Positions 13,104-23,610 of a stretch of 64,000 nucleotides of DNA are shown piece by piece. Numbering within the stretch: position 1 is the first letter of the stretch; every line of letters starts with the position of its first letter. The stretch comes from Paraburkholderia aspalathi (GTDB lineage Bacteria > Pseudomonadota > Gammaproteobacteria > Burkholderiales > Burkholderiaceae). The stretch is taken from NCBI RefSeq assembly GCF_900116445.1, contig NZ_FPBH01000006.1, positions 1-64,000 on the forward strand, in the 5' to 3' direction. The notes beneath the pieces are model-generated. The model saw only the letters and a program-made list of their open reading frames with translations. It did no database searches and was not told the DNA's origin. The position numbers and the translations under genes were made by a program.

Positions 13104-15194
13104 TCAGGGCTTCTGCAACAACGCCTTCAAACTCGCAAGCCGGTCTTTCGGCGACATCGGCGCTTCTTCGGGAGTCGGCGGCGGGGCGTCGTCGAGCAGC
13201 ATTTCGGGGATGAAGCGCGACGGCTCGCACACCACGGTTTCGCGCGCGCGTTTGCGCTTCTTGCACCAGTTCAGATGCAGGCTGCGCTGCGCCCGCGTGA
13301 TTGCGACGTACATCAGACGACGCTCTTCCTCGATGCGCGCGTCGTCGATCGGCTCGTCGTCCGGACCGCCACGGTGCGGCATGATGCCTTCTTCGACGCC
13401 CACCAGAAACACGTGCGGATACTCCAGCCCCTTCGACGCATGCACCGTCGAAAGCCGTACCGCATCCGGGTCTTCTTCACGGCCTTCGAGCATCGACATC
13501 AGCGCGACGGTCTGGATCAGGCCGAGCAGACTCTTGCCGGTGTCGCCGAAGCCATCGGCGGTGTCGTAGCCGGTTGCCTCGCTCTTCTCCGAACCTTCCG
13601 GCTCAGCCTTGGTGCCCTTGCGTTTCAACCACTCCATGAACTCGAGCACGTTCTGCCACTTGGACTGCGCCTGACGTTCGTCGAACGCGTCGTACAGATA
13701 GGCTTCGTAGTGAATCGCGTCCATCAGTTCGTCGAGCAGCGTGCCCGCGGCATCCTTCTCGGCGCGATCGGTGAGGCGCTGCATGAAGTCGCAAAACACA
13801 CGCATCGGTTCGATCTGACGCGGCGACAGGCGCGCCTCGATGCCGCCCATGTACACCGCTTCGAACAGCGACACCTTCGCCTGGCCTGCGAACGAGCCGA
13901 GCGCTTCGAGCGTTGTATTGCCGACGCCGCGGCGCGGCGTGGTGATCGCGCGAATGAACGCCGGGTCGTCGTTGGCGTTGGCGATCAGGCGCAGATACGC
14001 GCAGATATCCTTGATCTCGGCTTTATCGAAGAACGACTGCCCGCCCGACAGCACATACGGAATCCGTTCACGCCGCAGCACCTGTTCGAAGATGCGCGCC
14101 TGGAAATTGCCGCGGTACAGGATCGCGTAGTCGCGGAAATTCGCGCGCCGCTCGAACTTATGCGCGGACAGGCGGAACACCACGGATTCGGCCTCGTGCT
14201 CTTCGTCGTTGCAAGGTGTGACAGTAATCGTGTCGCCCATGCCGTGTTCGGACCACAGCTTCTTTTCGAACAGCTTCGGGTTGTTCGCGATCACGTTGTT
14301 CGCGGCGGTCAGAATGCGCACCGTCGAACGGTAGTTCTGCTCGAGCTTGATCAGATGCAGCTTCGGAAAATCCTTGCTGAGCTGCCCGAGATTTTCGAGC
14401 GTCGCGCCGCGCCAGCCGTAAATCGCCTGATCGTCGTCGCCGACCGCCGTGAACGCCGCACGCTTGCCGGCCAGCAGTTTCACCAGTTCGTACTGACACG
14501 CGTTGGTGTCCTGATACTCGTCGATCAGCAGATAGCGCAGCTTGTTCTGCCAGCGGTCGCGCACCTGCTCGTTCTTCTCGAAGAGTTCGGCGGGCAGGCG
14601 GATCAGGTCGTCGAAATCGACCGCCTGATACGCATGCAGCGTCGCCACGTAATTGCGGTAGACGATCGCGGCCTGATGTTCGTCCTCGTTCGCGGCGATC
14701 GCGATCGCCTGCTCGGGCATGATCATCCCGTTCTTCCACAGCGAGATGATCGACTGGATCTTGCGGATGAAGCCCTTGTCCGTCGAGCCGACCTGCTCCT
14801 GGATCATGCCGAAGCAGTCGTCCGAATCCATGATCGAGAACTGTGGCTTCAGGCCGACGTGTTCCGCTTCCTGCCGCAGAATCTGCACGCCGAGCGAGTG
14901 GAAGGTGCAGACCGTCAACTGATTGACGGGCACTTTGCGGCCTTCCTTGCCGGGCGTGGTGAGCGTCTTGCCTTCGAGCAGCTTGCCCACGCGCTCGCGC
15001 ATTTCCAACGCGGCCTTGTTCGTGAACGTGACGGCGGCGATGTGGCGCGGCTCGAAGCCTTTGGCCTCGATCAGGTGGGCGATTTTCTGCGTGATCACGC
15101 GCGTCTTGCCACTGCCTGCGCCGGCGAGCACGAGACACGGACCGTCAAGATAACGGACCGCTTCATTTTGAGCGGGGTTCAGGCCTGCGGACAT
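13104..15194 (-). CDS. rep: ATP-dependent DNA helicase Rep
   Basis: A 696-aa superfamily 1A helicase. Motif I is AGAGSGKTRVITQKI near residue 25, motif II is LIDEYQDTN, motif III is GDDDQAIYGWRG, and late motifs include EQNYRS and STVHASKGLEY. The N-terminus LNPAQNEAVRYLDGPCLVLA and the IRYLL-type context resemble E. coli Rep (673 aa) more than UvrD, which is longer at the C-terminus. Rep unwinds 3'-5' and clears protein roadblocks at replication forks. It appears to be a single-gene unit. UvrD is the alternative name to consider. Confidence 0.92.
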   Translation of the reverse strand: MSAGLNPAQNEAVRYLDGPCLVLAGAGSGKTRVITQKIAHLIEAKGFEPRHIAAVTFTNKAALEMRERVGKLLEGKTLTTPGKEGRKVPVNQLTVCTFHSLGVQILRQEAEHVGLKPQFSIMDSDDCFGMIQEQVGSTDKGFIRKIQSIISLWKNGMIMPEQAIAIAANEDEHQAAIVYRNYVATLHAYQAVDFDDLIRLPAELFEKNEQVRDRWQNKLRYLLIDEYQDTNACQYELVKLLAGKRAAFTAVGDDDQAIYGWRGATLENLGQLSKDFPKLHLIKLEQNYRSTVRILTAANNVIANNPKLFEKKLWSEHGMGDTITVTPCNDEEHEAESVVFRLSAHKFERRANFRDYAILYRGNFQARIFEQVLRRERIPYVLSGGQSFFDKAEIKDICAYLRLIANANDDPAFIRAITTPRRGVGNTTLEALGSFAGQAKVSLFEAVYMGGIEARLSPRQIEPMRVFCDFMQRLTDRAEKDAAGTLLDELMDAIHYEAYLYDAFDERQAQSKWQNVLEFMEWLKRKGTKAEPEGSEKSEATGYDTADGFGDTGKSLLGLIQTVALMSMLEGREEDPDAVRLSTVHASKGLEYPHVFLVGVEEGIMPHRGGPDDEPIDDARIEEERRLMYVAITRAQRSLHLNWCKKRKRARETVVCEPSRFIPEMLLDDAPPPTPEEAPMSPKDRLASLKALLQKP

Positions 15195-15624
15195 CGTCAG
15201 TGGATGGGTAATGCGGTTGAGGGCGCTTGGGTGCGGAATCGCGAGACCGAAGGCCCGGGGGCATGCTGCGCGGGGCTAGCGGCTGGGACGCTCGACTCGG
15301 TGTGAGGGGCATTCCGGCTCGCTGCGCTCCGCGCGAGAGGAGCGATGTTAACACGGATGCCTGAAGCCGATGCCGTGACAGATGCTCTGTCGGACGGCAA
15401 GGAAAGGGGGCCGTAATGGCAGCTCGCCTGACGACAAAAACGGAGGCTCAACCCGGTTGCCCGGAACACGGCCACAACTGCCATCCGGGCGCCGCCAAAC
15501 AGGCGCAGCTGACAAACGCCTGCGACGATGCTGACAGCCCGCCTTCGGGACATGCCACAATTACGCTGTTGCGCGCCGCCGCCGCGGTGGCAAAGCGGCG
15601 CGCCGTTTTTGCAGGAAGACACGC
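15195..15624. other. 430-bp intergenic region between rep and the oxidoreductase gene
   Basis: Divergent promoters should lie here, but I could not pick one with confidence. Short open frames on both strands lack ribosome sites. A GC-rich hairpin with a T-run occurs at 15571-15610. Confidence 0.4.
15571..15610 (+). terminator. possible terminator or attenuator hairpin
   Basis: GCGCGCCGC (15571-15579) pairs with GCGGCGCGC (15595-15603) and is followed by CGTTTTT. It lies only 15 bases before the oxidoreductase start, so it could act as an attenuator, or it could be incidental in GC-rich DNA. Confidence 0.4.
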
Positions 15625-16674
15625 ATGTCCGCATCGCTGAAGATTGGATTGATGGGTTACGGTTTTGCTGGCGCGACCTTTCATGCGCCGGTGATCGAGC
15701 ACTGCGGGCGAGCCAGCATCGCAGCCATCGCGACGAGCCAGCCCGAGCACGCGCTGGCCGATTACCCGCACGCAAAGGTGGTGGCCGATCTCGACGCCCT
15801 GCTGGCGCTCGAAGAAATCGACTGCGTCGTCATCGCGACGCCCAATGACACGCACTTCGACCTGGCGCGCCGCACGCTGGAAGCAGGCAAACACGTGGTG
15901 GTCGACAAACCGGTCACGCTCACCGCCGCCGACGCCCACACGCTTGCCAACATTGCACTGGCTCGCAGCAAGCGGTTCGTCCCCTTTCATAACCGCCGCT
16001 GGGACGGTGATTTTCTGACCGTGCGGGATCTGCTTGCCAGCAGAGAATTGGGGCGCATCACGCAATACGAATCGCATTTCGACCGTTTCCGGCCGGAAGT
16101 TCGGCAGCGTTGGCGCGAGGAAGCTTCGCGCGGCGGCGGCCTGCTATTCGATCTTGGACCGCACCTGATCGACCAGGCGCTGGCGTTGTTCGGCGCACCG
16201 CAGACCGTGTCCGCGACGGTTCGGACGCATCGCGATCAAGCCAGTGCACCGGACTACGTCCATATTCAGCTGGGATACGGTGAATTCGAGGTGGTGTTGC
16301 ATGCCAGCGCGTTGACTGCGTACGTCGCACCGAGGTTTACGATTCACGGCACGCAAGGGAGCTACGTCAAATACGGGCTCGATACGCAGGAAGATCAGTT
16401 GAAAGCCGGCTTGCGGCCGGGCGATGACGGGTTCGGCGCCGGCAATGCGCCCGGTGTGTTGCGTGTGCTTGAAGAGGGTCAGGAAGTCGAGCGGGAGGTG
16501 CCCACACGCAACGGCGACTACGTCGGCTTTTATATTGCCTTGGCGGATGCCATTCAGAACGGCGCGAAATTTCCCGTCAGCGCTCAGGACGCAGTCGACG
16601 TCATGACGATCATCGAGCTTGCAGCCCGGAGCTCAGAAGAAGGCGTCCGGCTGCCGTTTGAACGCATTCGCTGA
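15625..16674 (+). CDS. Gfo/Idh/MocA-family oxidoreductase
   Basis: A 349-aa protein. The N-terminal NAD(P)-binding fold has GLMGYGFAGATFHAP, and VVIATPNDTHFD follows near residue 70. The family signature VVVDKPVTLT, whose lysine is catalytic in relatives, is near residue 95. The C-terminal alpha/beta domain starts at about residue 125 (FVPFHNRRWDGDF). The overall match is to the YdgJ/YhhX-type group, which oxidises sugars or inositol-like compounds; the exact substrate is unknown. It has its own unit with no obvious partner gene. A hairpin with CCATTGGCGGC-type arms follows at about 16706-16746. Confidence 0.85.
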   Translation: MSASLKIGLMGYGFAGATFHAPVIEHCGRASIAAIATSQPEHALADYPHAKVVADLDALLALEEIDCVVIATPNDTHFDLARRTLEAGKHVVVDKPVTLTAADAHTLANIALARSKRFVPFHNRRWDGDFLTVRDLLASRELGRITQYESHFDRFRPEVRQRWREEASRGGGLLFDLGPHLIDQALALFGAPQTVSATVRTHRDQASAPDYVHIQLGYGEFEVVLHASALTAYVAPRFTIHGTQGSYVKYGLDTQEDQLKAGLRPGDDGFGAGNAPGVLRVLEEGQEVEREVPTRNGDYVGFYIALADAIQNGAKFPVSAQDAVDVMTIIELAARSSEEGVRLPFERIR

Positions 16675-16875
16675 CGTTTTCCTGCGCTATGGGCCGCTTT
16701 CTGCGCCATTGGCGGCAACACGCGAACCATGCCGCCGCCAATGGCAAAAAGCCTGACAAACCCGAAAGGAACATAACGTTACAAATAACCCCGTCTCCGC
16801 GGTCAGCGTGAATCCTCGGCAATCCGTTGCTACCCCAGTAGCACCACAAAACGACAACGACTTCCCGGAGTGTCC

Positions 16876-17229
16876 ATGCCCCGTATCGTCCGCGCACTAG
16901 CAGCATGCGCATTGCTCAGTTCCCTCGCCGCCTGCGTGGTGGCCCCTCAGCAACCCGCGCCGGCGCCGCGTCCTAACCCGCAACAAATTGCGGATCAGCG
17001 CTTCAGCCAGGTCAACGGCCGTATCGACAACCTGAGCCGCCGCATCGACGCTCGCGTCAACCAAGGCTACTACCCGCCCCCGCAAGGCGGCGCGTTGCAC
17101 CATCGCCTCGACGTGATCCGCCAGGAAGCTCATGACATGGCGGCGCAACACGGCGGCGGCCTGTCCGGCGACGAACAGCGCGTGCTGAACCAGGAACTGG
17201 ACAACGCGGCACACGCCATCGGCGAATAA
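16876..17229 (+). CDS. small outer-membrane-type lipoprotein
   Basis: A 117-aa protein with a lipoprotein signal: basic start MPRIVRAL, hydrophobic stretch, and lipobox LAAC near residue 17. The mature part is Pro-rich at first, then helical (RFSQVNGRIDNLSRRIDARV), with GLSGDEQRVLNQELD near the end. Start 16876 is preferred over the GTG at 16870 because GGAGTGTCC precedes it. It could be a small envelope-stabilising lipoprotein. It is followed by a strong terminator. Confidence 0.7.
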   Translation: MPRIVRALAACALLSSLAACVVAPQQPAPAPRPNPQQIADQRFSQVNGRIDNLSRRIDARVNQGYYPPPQGGALHHRLDVIRQEAHDMAAQHGGGLSGDEQRVLNQELDNAAHAIGE

Positions 17230-17257
17230 TCGCGCCGGTTCAGGCACCGAAGCAAAG

Positions 17258-17288
17258 AAGCGCGGGCATCACGTCCCGCGCTTTTTTT
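17258..17288 (+). terminator. Rho-independent terminator
   Basis: AAGCGCGGG pairs with CCCGCGCTT around a short loop and runs into seven Ts. It ends the lipoprotein gene transcript just before the gcv promoter. Confidence 0.9.
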
Positions 17289-17339
17289 GACTTTCGCGAA
17301 CCCGCAGCGCCAACCCCCATGCCCCTTGCGGGCCTTTAT

Positions 17340-17368
17340 TTGACAAGCCCCCGGCCCTCGCGTACATT
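17340..17368 (+). promoter_or_regulatory. sigma-70 promoter of the gcv operon
   Basis: TTGACA (17340-17345), 17 bases, then TACATT (17363-17368). Transcription would begin about 17375, a few bases before the first glycine aptamer. Confidence 0.75.
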
Positions 17369-17377
17369 CGCCGCACG

Positions 17378-17463
17378 CGTCGGGAGAGCGTGCTGGCCGC
17401 AGAAAATCGCAGGCCGCACCGCCGAAGGGGCACACCCGCAAACTCTCAGGCAAAAGGACCGAC
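17378..17463 (+). promoter_or_regulatory. glycine riboswitch, aptamer 1
   Basis: Contains the gcvT-type conserved blocks CGGGAGAG, GCCGAAGGGGCA and AACTCTCAGGCAAAAGGACC in the usual order. It binds glycine in the leader RNA of the glycine cleavage operon. Confidence 0.92.
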
Positions 17464-17511
17464 TGCGTCGAAGAACCCGCGCCCAGGCAACATCAAGGCA
17501 CCGGTTTTTCG

Positions 17512-17661
17512 CACTCTGGAGAGCGGCAGTAGCCGTCTGCATCGTTTAATCGAGCAGATTCTGGCAAGCTGCCCACCGAAGGGGCGCGCGTTTCACCGTA
17601 GCGATCACGGCTTCACCATCGCACGGCAGCGCAATCTCTCAGGTATCGAGGACAGAGGGGT
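17512..17661 (+). promoter_or_regulatory. glycine riboswitch, aptamer 2
   Basis: A second aptamer with CTGGAGAG, ACCGAAGGGGCG and CAATCTCTCAGGTAT-type blocks and an enlarged P3 arm. Tandem aptamers with a short linker are the common arrangement. Downstream, before gcvT, a GGCG/CGCC stem and a T-run (near 17696-17720) may form the expression platform. Confidence 0.88.
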
Positions 17662-17745
17662 CATGCAACGCAATCGCTCGCAGGCATCAGCCGCGAGGCG
17701 TAGCGCCGCATGGCCTTTTTTGTTTCGCGAGACGCCTGAGGCCCC

Positions 17746-18864
17746 ATGACCGAACTCAAACACACCCCGCTCAACGCCACCCATCGTGCGCTCAACGCTC
17801 GCATGGTCGATTTCGGCGGCTGGGACATGCCCGTCAACTACGGCTCGCAGATCGACGAACACCGCGCCGTGCGCACCGACGCCGGCATGTTCGACGTCTC
17901 GCATATGTGCGTCGTCGATTTCACCGGCGAGCGCGTGCGCGCCTTCTTCGAACACGCGCTGGCCAATAACGTCGCCAAGCTGCAAACGCCGGGCCGCGCG
18001 CTCTACTCCTGTCTGCTGAACCCGAATGGCGGTGTGATCGACGATCTGATCGTCTATTACTTCAGCGAGACGCACTTCCGCCTGGTCGTCAACGCCGGCA
18101 CCGCAGAGAAAGACGTCGCCTGGTTCACCAAGCTCAACGCCGAAGGCAGCTACGGCCTGACCATCACGCCGCGCCGCGATCTGGCGATCGTCGCCGTGCA
18201 AGGCCCGAACGCCCGCGATAAGGTCTGGCAAGTCGCGCCGTCCAGCCGCACCTCCACCGAACTCCTTAAGCCGTTTAACGCCGCCATCGTCGACAACACG
18301 CCGTTTGGCGAATTGATGATTGCCCGCACCGGCTACACCGGCGAAGACGGCTTCGAAATCGTCCTGCCCGCTACGTCCGTCTGCGAATTCTGGGACGCAT
18401 TAGTGCGTCAAGGCGTGCGCCCCGCGGGTCTCGGCGCGCGCGACACGCTGCGTCTCGAAGCCGGCATGAACCTGTACGGCCAGGATATGGACGACAACGT
18501 CTCGCCGCTGGACGCCGGCCTCGCCTGGACCGTCGACCTGACCTCGCCGCGCGACTTCGTCGGCAAGGCCAAACTTGAGGCCGACGGCTCGCAGGCCTCG
18601 TTCGTCGGCCTGATCCTGCTGAAGGAAAACGGCAAGGCGGCAGGCGTGCTGCGTGCTCACCAGAAAGTCGTCACGCCGGAAGGCGAAGGCGAAATCACCA
18701 GCGGCACTTTTTCACCCACGATGCAGGAATCGATCGCCTTCGCGCGCGTGCCGAAAGGCGTGCAGCCGGGCGACACCGTTCACGTCCAGATTCGTGACAA
18801 AAACGTACCCGCAAGCGTGGTAAAACTGCCGTTCGTACGCAACGGCAAAGTGCTCGCAGTTTAA
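17746..18864 (+). CDS. gcvT: glycine cleavage system T protein (aminomethyltransferase)
   Basis: A 372-aa protein, normal for GcvT. It carries [17 protein letters not shown] near the start, GMFDVSHMC, a central [12 protein letters not shown] and the C-terminal barrel ([18 protein letters not shown]). It transfers the methylene group from the aminomethyl-lipoyl H protein to tetrahydrofolate and releases ammonia. It is the first gene of gcvT-gcvH-gcvP and is controlled by the tandem glycine riboswitch 85 bp upstream. Confidence 0.97.
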   Translation: MTELKHTPLNATHRALNARMVDFGGWDMPVNYGSQIDEHRAVRTDAGMFDVSHMCVVDFTGERVRAFFEHALANNVAKLQTPGRALYSCLLNPNGGVIDDLIVYYFSETHFRLVVNAGTAEKDVAWFTKLNAEGSYGLTITPRRDLAIVAVQGPNARDKVWQVAPSSRTSTELLKPFNAAIVDNTPFGELMIARTGYTGEDGFEIVLPATSVCEFWDALVRQGVRPAGLGARDTLRLEAGMNLYGQDMDDNVSPLDAGLAWTVDLTSPRDFVGKAKLEADGSQASFVGLILLKENGKAAGVLRAHQKVVTPEGEGEITSGTFSPTMQESIAFARVPKGVQPGDTVHVQIRDKNVPASVVKLPFVRNGKVLAV

Positions 18865-18927
18865 GCAGCCGGCGCGTGCGTCAATCTTTTTAAGTTCATA
18901 CCGAATAACACCGCATAGGAGCATCCG

Positions 18928-19308
18928 ATGAGCATCCCGGCCGATCTGAAATACACCGAATCGCACGAGTGGGTCCGCACCGAAGCAGACGGCACGCTGA
19001 CGGTCGGCATCACCGACCACGCGCAGGAAGCGCTCGGCGACATCGTCTTCTTCGAAGTCCAGGAACTGGGCAAGACCGTCAACGCCGGCGACACCGTCGC
19101 CGTGATCGAGTCGGTGAAAGCCGCTTCCGATATCTACGCGCCGGTCTCGGGCGAAATCATCGAAGCGAACCCGGCCGTCGCCGACACGCCAGATGGCGTC
19201 AACAGCGCGCCGTACGAGAACTGGCTCTTCAAGATCAAGCCGGCTGCGGACGCATCGCAGGATCGCCTGATCGACGCAGACGCGTACGCAAAGTCCGTCG
19301 GCGCCTGA
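18928..19308 (+). CDS. gcvH: glycine cleavage system H protein
   Basis: A 126-aa lipoyl carrier with the lipoylation motif ESVKAASD; the modified lysine is Lys64. The sandwich fold is complete ([18 protein letters not shown] at the start, [11 protein letters not shown] near the end). It shuttles the aminomethyl group between GcvP and GcvT. It lies 63 bp after gcvT, with AGGAG upstream of the ATG. Confidence 0.97.
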   Translation: MSIPADLKYTESHEWVRTEADGTLTVGITDHAQEALGDIVFFEVQELGKTVNAGDTVAVIESVKAASDIYAPVSGEIIEANPAVADTPDGVNSAPYENWLFKIKPAADASQDRLIDADAYAKSVGA

Positions 19309-19402
19309 TTCACCGCAAGTTGCACCATTACGTTTAAACCCGACAGGCGCGGCGCGTCCGATTCGACAGTCGAACGGACGCCCGCACCGCCAGGAACACC
19401 TC

Positions 19403-22333
19403 ATGAAGCTCGAACACCCGGATCGTCTGATGAACCGCACTCCTCTCTCGCTCGCCGCGCTCGAAGTGCATGACGCCTTCGCTGAACGGCACATCGGCCC
19501 GGATTCGGCCGACCAGCAAGCGATGCTCGAAGCCCTCGGCTTCGCATCGCGCGCCGCGCTGATCGACGCGGTCATTCCGAAGACGATCCGCCGCACCGAA
19601 ACGCTGCCGCTCGGCCCCTTCACCCAGCCGAAGAGCGAAGCCGAAGCGCTCGCCTCGCTGCGTGAGCTGGCGGACAAGAACCAGGTGTTCCGCTCGTATA
19701 TCGGGCAGGGCTACTACAACGCGCATACGCCGACAGTGATCCTGCGTAACGTGCTCGAAAATCCGGCGTGGTACACCGCGTACACGCCGTATCAGCCGGA
19801 AATCTCGCAGGGCCGTCTGGAAGCGCTGCTGAACTTCCAGCAGATGATCGTCGACCTGACGGGTCTGGCGATCTCGAACGCATCGCTGCTCGACGAAGCC
19901 ACCGCGGCCGCCGAAGCGATGACGCTGCTGCAACGCGTCGGCAAGCCGAAGTCGAACGTGTTTTACGTCGCCGACGACGTGCTGCCGCAAACCATCGAAG
20001 TGGTGAAGACGCGCGCCACGCCGGTCGGCATTGAAGTGAAAGTCGGCCCGGCAGCGGACGCAGCGAACGCGAATGCGTTCGGCGTGCTGCTGCAATACCC
20101 GGGCGTGAACGGCGACGTGCGCGACTACCGCGCACTCGCTGAAGCCATCCATGCAGCAGGCGGCCACGTGGTGGTTGCTGCCGATCTGCTCGCGCTGACC
20201 GTTTTGACGCCGCCGGGCGAATGGGGCGCGGACGTAGCCGTCGGCAACACGCAGCGTTTTGGCGTGCCAGTTGGTTTCGGCGGCCCGCACGCGGCTTACC
20301 TTGCCGTGCGCGATGAATTCAAGCGTCAGATGCCGGGGCGCCTCGTCGGCGTGACCGTCGATGCACAAGGCAATCCGGCGCTGCGTCTCGCGTTGCAAAC
20401 GCGTGAACAACATATCCGCCGCGAGAAGGCGACTTCGAATGTGTGTACCGCGCAAGCCCTGCTCGCGATCATGGCCAGCATGTACGCTGTCTATCATGGT
20501 CCGCACGGTCTGAAGACGATCGCGCTGCGCGTGAACCGCATTGCTGCGTTGCTGGCAGCCGGCGCGAAGAAGCTCGGTTACACGCTCGTCAACGACACAT
20601 TCTTCGACACGCTCACGTTCGAAACCGGCGCACGCACCCAGGCGCTGCATGACGCGGCGACTGCGCGGCGCATCAATCTGCGTCGTGTGAGCGACTCGCG
20701 CGTCGGCATCTCGATCGACGAAACCACCACGCGCAGCGATCTGGCCGATCTGCTCGCAGCGTTCGCGCAAGCGGCATTTGTCGACGAAGTCCCGCAGATC
20801 GACACCCTCGACGCAGAACTCCCCGCAGAGAACACGGTGCCTGCCGCGCTCGAACGCACCAGCGCATACCTCACGCACCACGTGTTCAACCGTCATCATT
20901 CTGAAACGGAAATGCTGCGTTACCTGCGCAGCCTCTCCGACAAGGATCTGGCGCTCGACCGCTCGATGATCCCGCTCGGCTCCTGCACGATGAAGCTGAA
21001 CGCGACCTCGGAAATGCTGCCGGTCACGTGGCCTGAGTTCGGTCAGATTCACCCGTTCGCTCCGGCTGAGCAAACGGTCGGCTACCGCGAAATGATCGAT
21101 CAGCTCGAACAGATGCTGGTCGCGGCCACCGGCTACGCAGCGGTGTCGCTGCAGCCGAACGCCGGCTCGCAAGGCGAGTACGCGGGTCTGCTGATCATTC
21201 ACGCGTACCACGCATCGCGCGGCGAAGGTCATCGCAATGTCTGCCTGATTCCCGCTTCGGCGCACGGCACGAACCCGGCATCGGCGCAGATGGCCGGCAT
21301 GCAGGTGGTCGTGGTTGCTTGCGACGCGCAGGGCAACGTCGATATCGAAGACCTGAAAAAGAAAGCCGAACAGCACGCTGACAAGCTTGCTGCGATCATG
21401 ATCACGTATCCGTCCACGCACGGCGTGTTCGAAGCGAACGTCCGCGAAATCTGCGAGATCGTGCATGCGCACGGCGGCCAGGTCTATGTGGACGGCGCGA
21501 ACATGAACGCCATGGTTGGCCTCTGTGCGCCGGGTCAGTTCGGCGGCGACGTCTCGCACTTGAATCTGCACAAGACCTTCTGTATTCCGCACGGCGGCGG
21601 CGGGCCGGGCGTCGGTCCGGTCGCGGTCGGCGCGCATCTCGCGCAATTCCTGCCGAATCAGATTTCGTCGGGCTACGAGCGTGCGCAGAACGGCATCGGC
21701 GCTGTGTCGGGTGCACCGTACGGTTCCGCTTCGATCCTGCCGATTTCGTGGATGTACATCGCGATGATGGGCGCGAAGAACCTCACGGCCGCCACCGAAA
21801 CCGCGATCCTCAACGCGAACTACGTCGCGAACAAACTCGCGCCGCATTACCCCGTGCTTTACTCGGGCCCGGGCGGACTGGTCGCGCACGAATGCATTCT
21901 GGATCTGCGTCCCATCAAGGACACCAGCGGCATTTCCGTCGACGACGTCGCCAAGCGACTCGCCGACTACGGCTTCCACGCACCGACCATGAGCTTCCCG
22001 GTGCCGGGCACGTTGATGGTCGAGCCGACCGAATCGGAATCGAAGGAAGAGCTCGACCGCTTCATCGAAGCGATGATCGCGATCCGCGAGGAAATCCGCG
22101 CGGTGGAAGACGGCCGCTCGGACCGCGAAGACAATCCGCTCAAGCACGCGCCGCACACGGCGGCGGTAGTCATCGCCAACGACTGGAAGCATGCGTATGC
22201 GCGCGAAACCGCCGCATATCCGCTGCCCACGCTGATCGCCAAGAAATACTGGCCGCCGGTCGGCCGTGCGGACAACGTGTACGGCGACCGCAATCTGTTC
22301 TGCTCCTGCGTGCCGATCGCCGACTACGAGTAA
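19403..22333 (+). CDS. gcvP: glycine dehydrogenase (decarboxylating), P protein
   Basis: A 976-aa single-chain P protein, so both homologous halves are present. The PLP lysine lies in [18 protein letters not shown] at about Lys724. The N-terminal half has [10 protein letters not shown] and [19 protein letters not shown]. It decarboxylates glycine and loads the remaining aminomethyl group on GcvH lipoate. Third gene of the operon, 94 bp after gcvH. A second start ([11 protein letters not shown], 27 bp downstream) is possible. A strong hairpin follows the stop. Confidence 0.97.
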   Translation: MKLEHPDRLMNRTPLSLAALEVHDAFAERHIGPDSADQQAMLEALGFASRAALIDAVIPKTIRRTETLPLGPFTQPKSEAEALASLRELADKNQVFRSYIGQGYYNAHTPTVILRNVLENPAWYTAYTPYQPEISQGRLEALLNFQQMIVDLTGLAISNASLLDEATAAAEAMTLLQRVGKPKSNVFYVADDVLPQTIEVVKTRATPVGIEVKVGPAADAANANAFGVLLQYPGVNGDVRDYRALAEAIHAAGGHVVVAADLLALTVLTPPGEWGADVAVGNTQRFGVPVGFGGPHAAYLAVRDEFKRQMPGRLVGVTVDAQGNPALRLALQTREQHIRREKATSNVCTAQALLAIMASMYAVYHGPHGLKTIALRVNRIAALLAAGAKKLGYTLVNDTFFDTLTFETGARTQALHDAATARRINLRRVSDSRVGISIDETTTRSDLADLLAAFAQAAFVDEVPQIDTLDAELPAENTVPAALERTSAYLTHHVFNRHHSETEMLRYLRSLSDKDLALDRSMIPLGSCTMKLNATSEMLPVTWPEFGQIHPFAPAEQTVGYREMIDQLEQMLVAATGYAAVSLQPNAGSQGEYAGLLIIHAYHASRGEGHRNVCLIPASAHGTNPASAQMAGMQVVVVACDAQGNVDIEDLKKKAEQHADKLAAIMITYPSTHGVFEANVREICEIVHAHGGQVYVDGANMNAMVGLCAPGQFGGDVSHLNLHKTFCIPHGGGGPGVGPVAVGAHLAQFLPNQISSGYERAQNGIGAVSGAPYGSASILPISWMYIAMMGAKNLTAATETAILNANYVANKLAPHYPVLYSGPGGLVAHECILDLRPIKDTSGISVDDVAKRLADYGFHAPTMSFPVPGTLMVEPTESESKEELDRFIEAMIAIREEIRAVEDGRSDREDNPLKHAPHTAAVVIANDWKHAYARETAAYPLPTLIAKKYWPPVGRADNVYGDRNLFCSCVPIADYE

Positions 22334-22344
22334 GCCGGCCCGCA

Positions 22345-22388
22345 AACCGCGCAGCGCCTCGAAGGTTGTAAGCAGGCGTTGCGCGGTT
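22345..22388. repeat. hairpin after gcvP
   Basis: Two 15-base arms (22345-22359, 22374-22388) pair with one G-T position. There is no T-run, so it may act as an RNA-stabilising 3' end or a weak terminator, limiting read-through into the next genes. Confidence 0.5.
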
Positions 22389-22451
22389 CTGTCGCTTGTG
22401 TCCGCAAACGGCTAACATCACACACCGAACCAGCCTAACGAGGAGTTTCGC

Positions 22452-23582
22452 ATGGCGCGAAAGGTGCGATTGATGCAAAGCCGGACCGAAATCAGGCGAA
22501 CCCAAACATGGCAGCAGGCTTGCACGCTATTGCTGACTGGCGCAGCGGTGCTGCTGCCGCTACGGCAGGCGCAAGCCGCAATGAATTTTTGCGCGGCTCC
22601 CGCGCTGCAAACCAGCGAGCGCACCAATGCCGATCCAGGCGTCAAGGCGCTGGTGAGCAATGTACTGGCACATCTGAACGACCCGCCGCATGCGCTGGCG
22701 AAACTGCATACGGAAGGCACGCTGCCGCACGAGGGCATTTACGATCAAAGCGTCGAGGCGGAGAAGGATCTGGATCTGCTGCGCGACGCCGCGCTCGCCT
22801 GGCGCGCGACCAGTGACGACCGTTATCTGAAACTGGTCGACCGCTTGCTGTATGCATGGGTCACGACTTATCAACCCAGTTTCAATCCGATCGACGAAAC
22901 CCATTTCGAAGGCCTGATTCTAGCCTACGACATGACCGCGAGCGCGTTGCCGGTGAAAACGCGCAATGCATCGATGGCGTTCCTGACGAAGCTCGCGAGC
23001 GGCTACATCGAGCAGATCGACGCGCAGCCGCGACCGCTCAGGGGTACGTTCAAAAACAATTGGCAAAGCCACCGGATCAAGCTGATCTCGATGGCTGCGT
23101 TCACGCTGGATAACCGCAAGATGATCAACGCGGCGCAGCGCCTGTTCGACGAGCATATCGGCGACAACATTGCGCCGGACGGCTCGACGTTCGACTTCGG
23201 CGAGCGCGACGCGCTGCACTATGTTACGTACGACCTGCAGCCGCTCGTGACCGCCGCGCTCGCTGCGCGCCGCCACAACCGCAACTGGTTGCCGGAGAAG
23301 GGAGCGAACGGCGCGTCGCTGCAAGCCGCGCTGAACTGGCTCACGCCGTACGCGGATGGCAGCAAAACGCATGAAGAATTCGTGCATTCGAACGTTCCGT
23401 TCGATGCCAAACGTCGCGAGGCCGGTTTGCCCGGCTATTCGGGTCAATGGGATCCGAAAAACGCGACGGAACTGTTTCACCTGGCGGCGCGTCTCGACGG
23501 ACGCTATACGCCGATCGCGCTGCAGCTCGCACCGACGCCGCCCGCATGGCTCGCCGTGTGCTTACCGCTGCCGGCGCGCTAA
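22452..23582 (+). CDS. secreted alginate-lyase-family protein
   Basis: A 376-aa protein with an N-terminal signal peptide (hydrophobic core TLLLTGAAVLLPL, cleavage likely after QAQA). The mature part looks like the all-helical alpha/alpha toroid of the alginate lyase family (PF05426-type): RDAALAWRATSDDRYL, FEGLILAYDMTA, a conserved NNWQSHRIKLI block and GSTFDFGERDALHYVTYDL. Relatives cleave uronic-acid polymers in the periplasm or outside; the true polymer here is unknown. GAGGAG lies upstream of the ATG. Its position between gcvP and sdaA is not explained by glycine metabolism. Confidence 0.7.
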   Translation: MARKVRLMQSRTEIRRTQTWQQACTLLLTGAAVLLPLRQAQAAMNFCAAPALQTSERTNADPGVKALVSNVLAHLNDPPHALAKLHTEGTLPHEGIYDQSVEAEKDLDLLRDAALAWRATSDDRYLKLVDRLLYAWVTTYQPSFNPIDETHFEGLILAYDMTASALPVKTRNASMAFLTKLASGYIEQIDAQPRPLRGTFKNNWQSHRIKLISMAAFTLDNRKMINAAQRLFDEHIGDNIAPDGSTFDFGERDALHYVTYDLQPLVTAALAARRHNRNWLPEKGANGASLQAALNWLTPYADGSKTHEEFVHSNVPFDAKRREAGLPGYSGQWDPKNATELFHLAARLDGRYTPIALQLAPTPPAWLAVCLPLPAR

Positions 23583-23610
23583 ACTAACTTTTATCAGCAG
23601 GGAGCAGTAA

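Noticed and set aside
12978..15305. A 775-codon open frame on the plus strand opposite rep
   Set aside because: Antisense shadow of the helicase gene; no motif or ribosome site.
19334..22345. A 1003-codon open frame on the minus strand opposite gcvP
   Set aside because: It mirrors gcvP codon by codon, is extremely rich in Arg, His and Val, and shows no domain. This is the usual antisense frame of high-GC genes.
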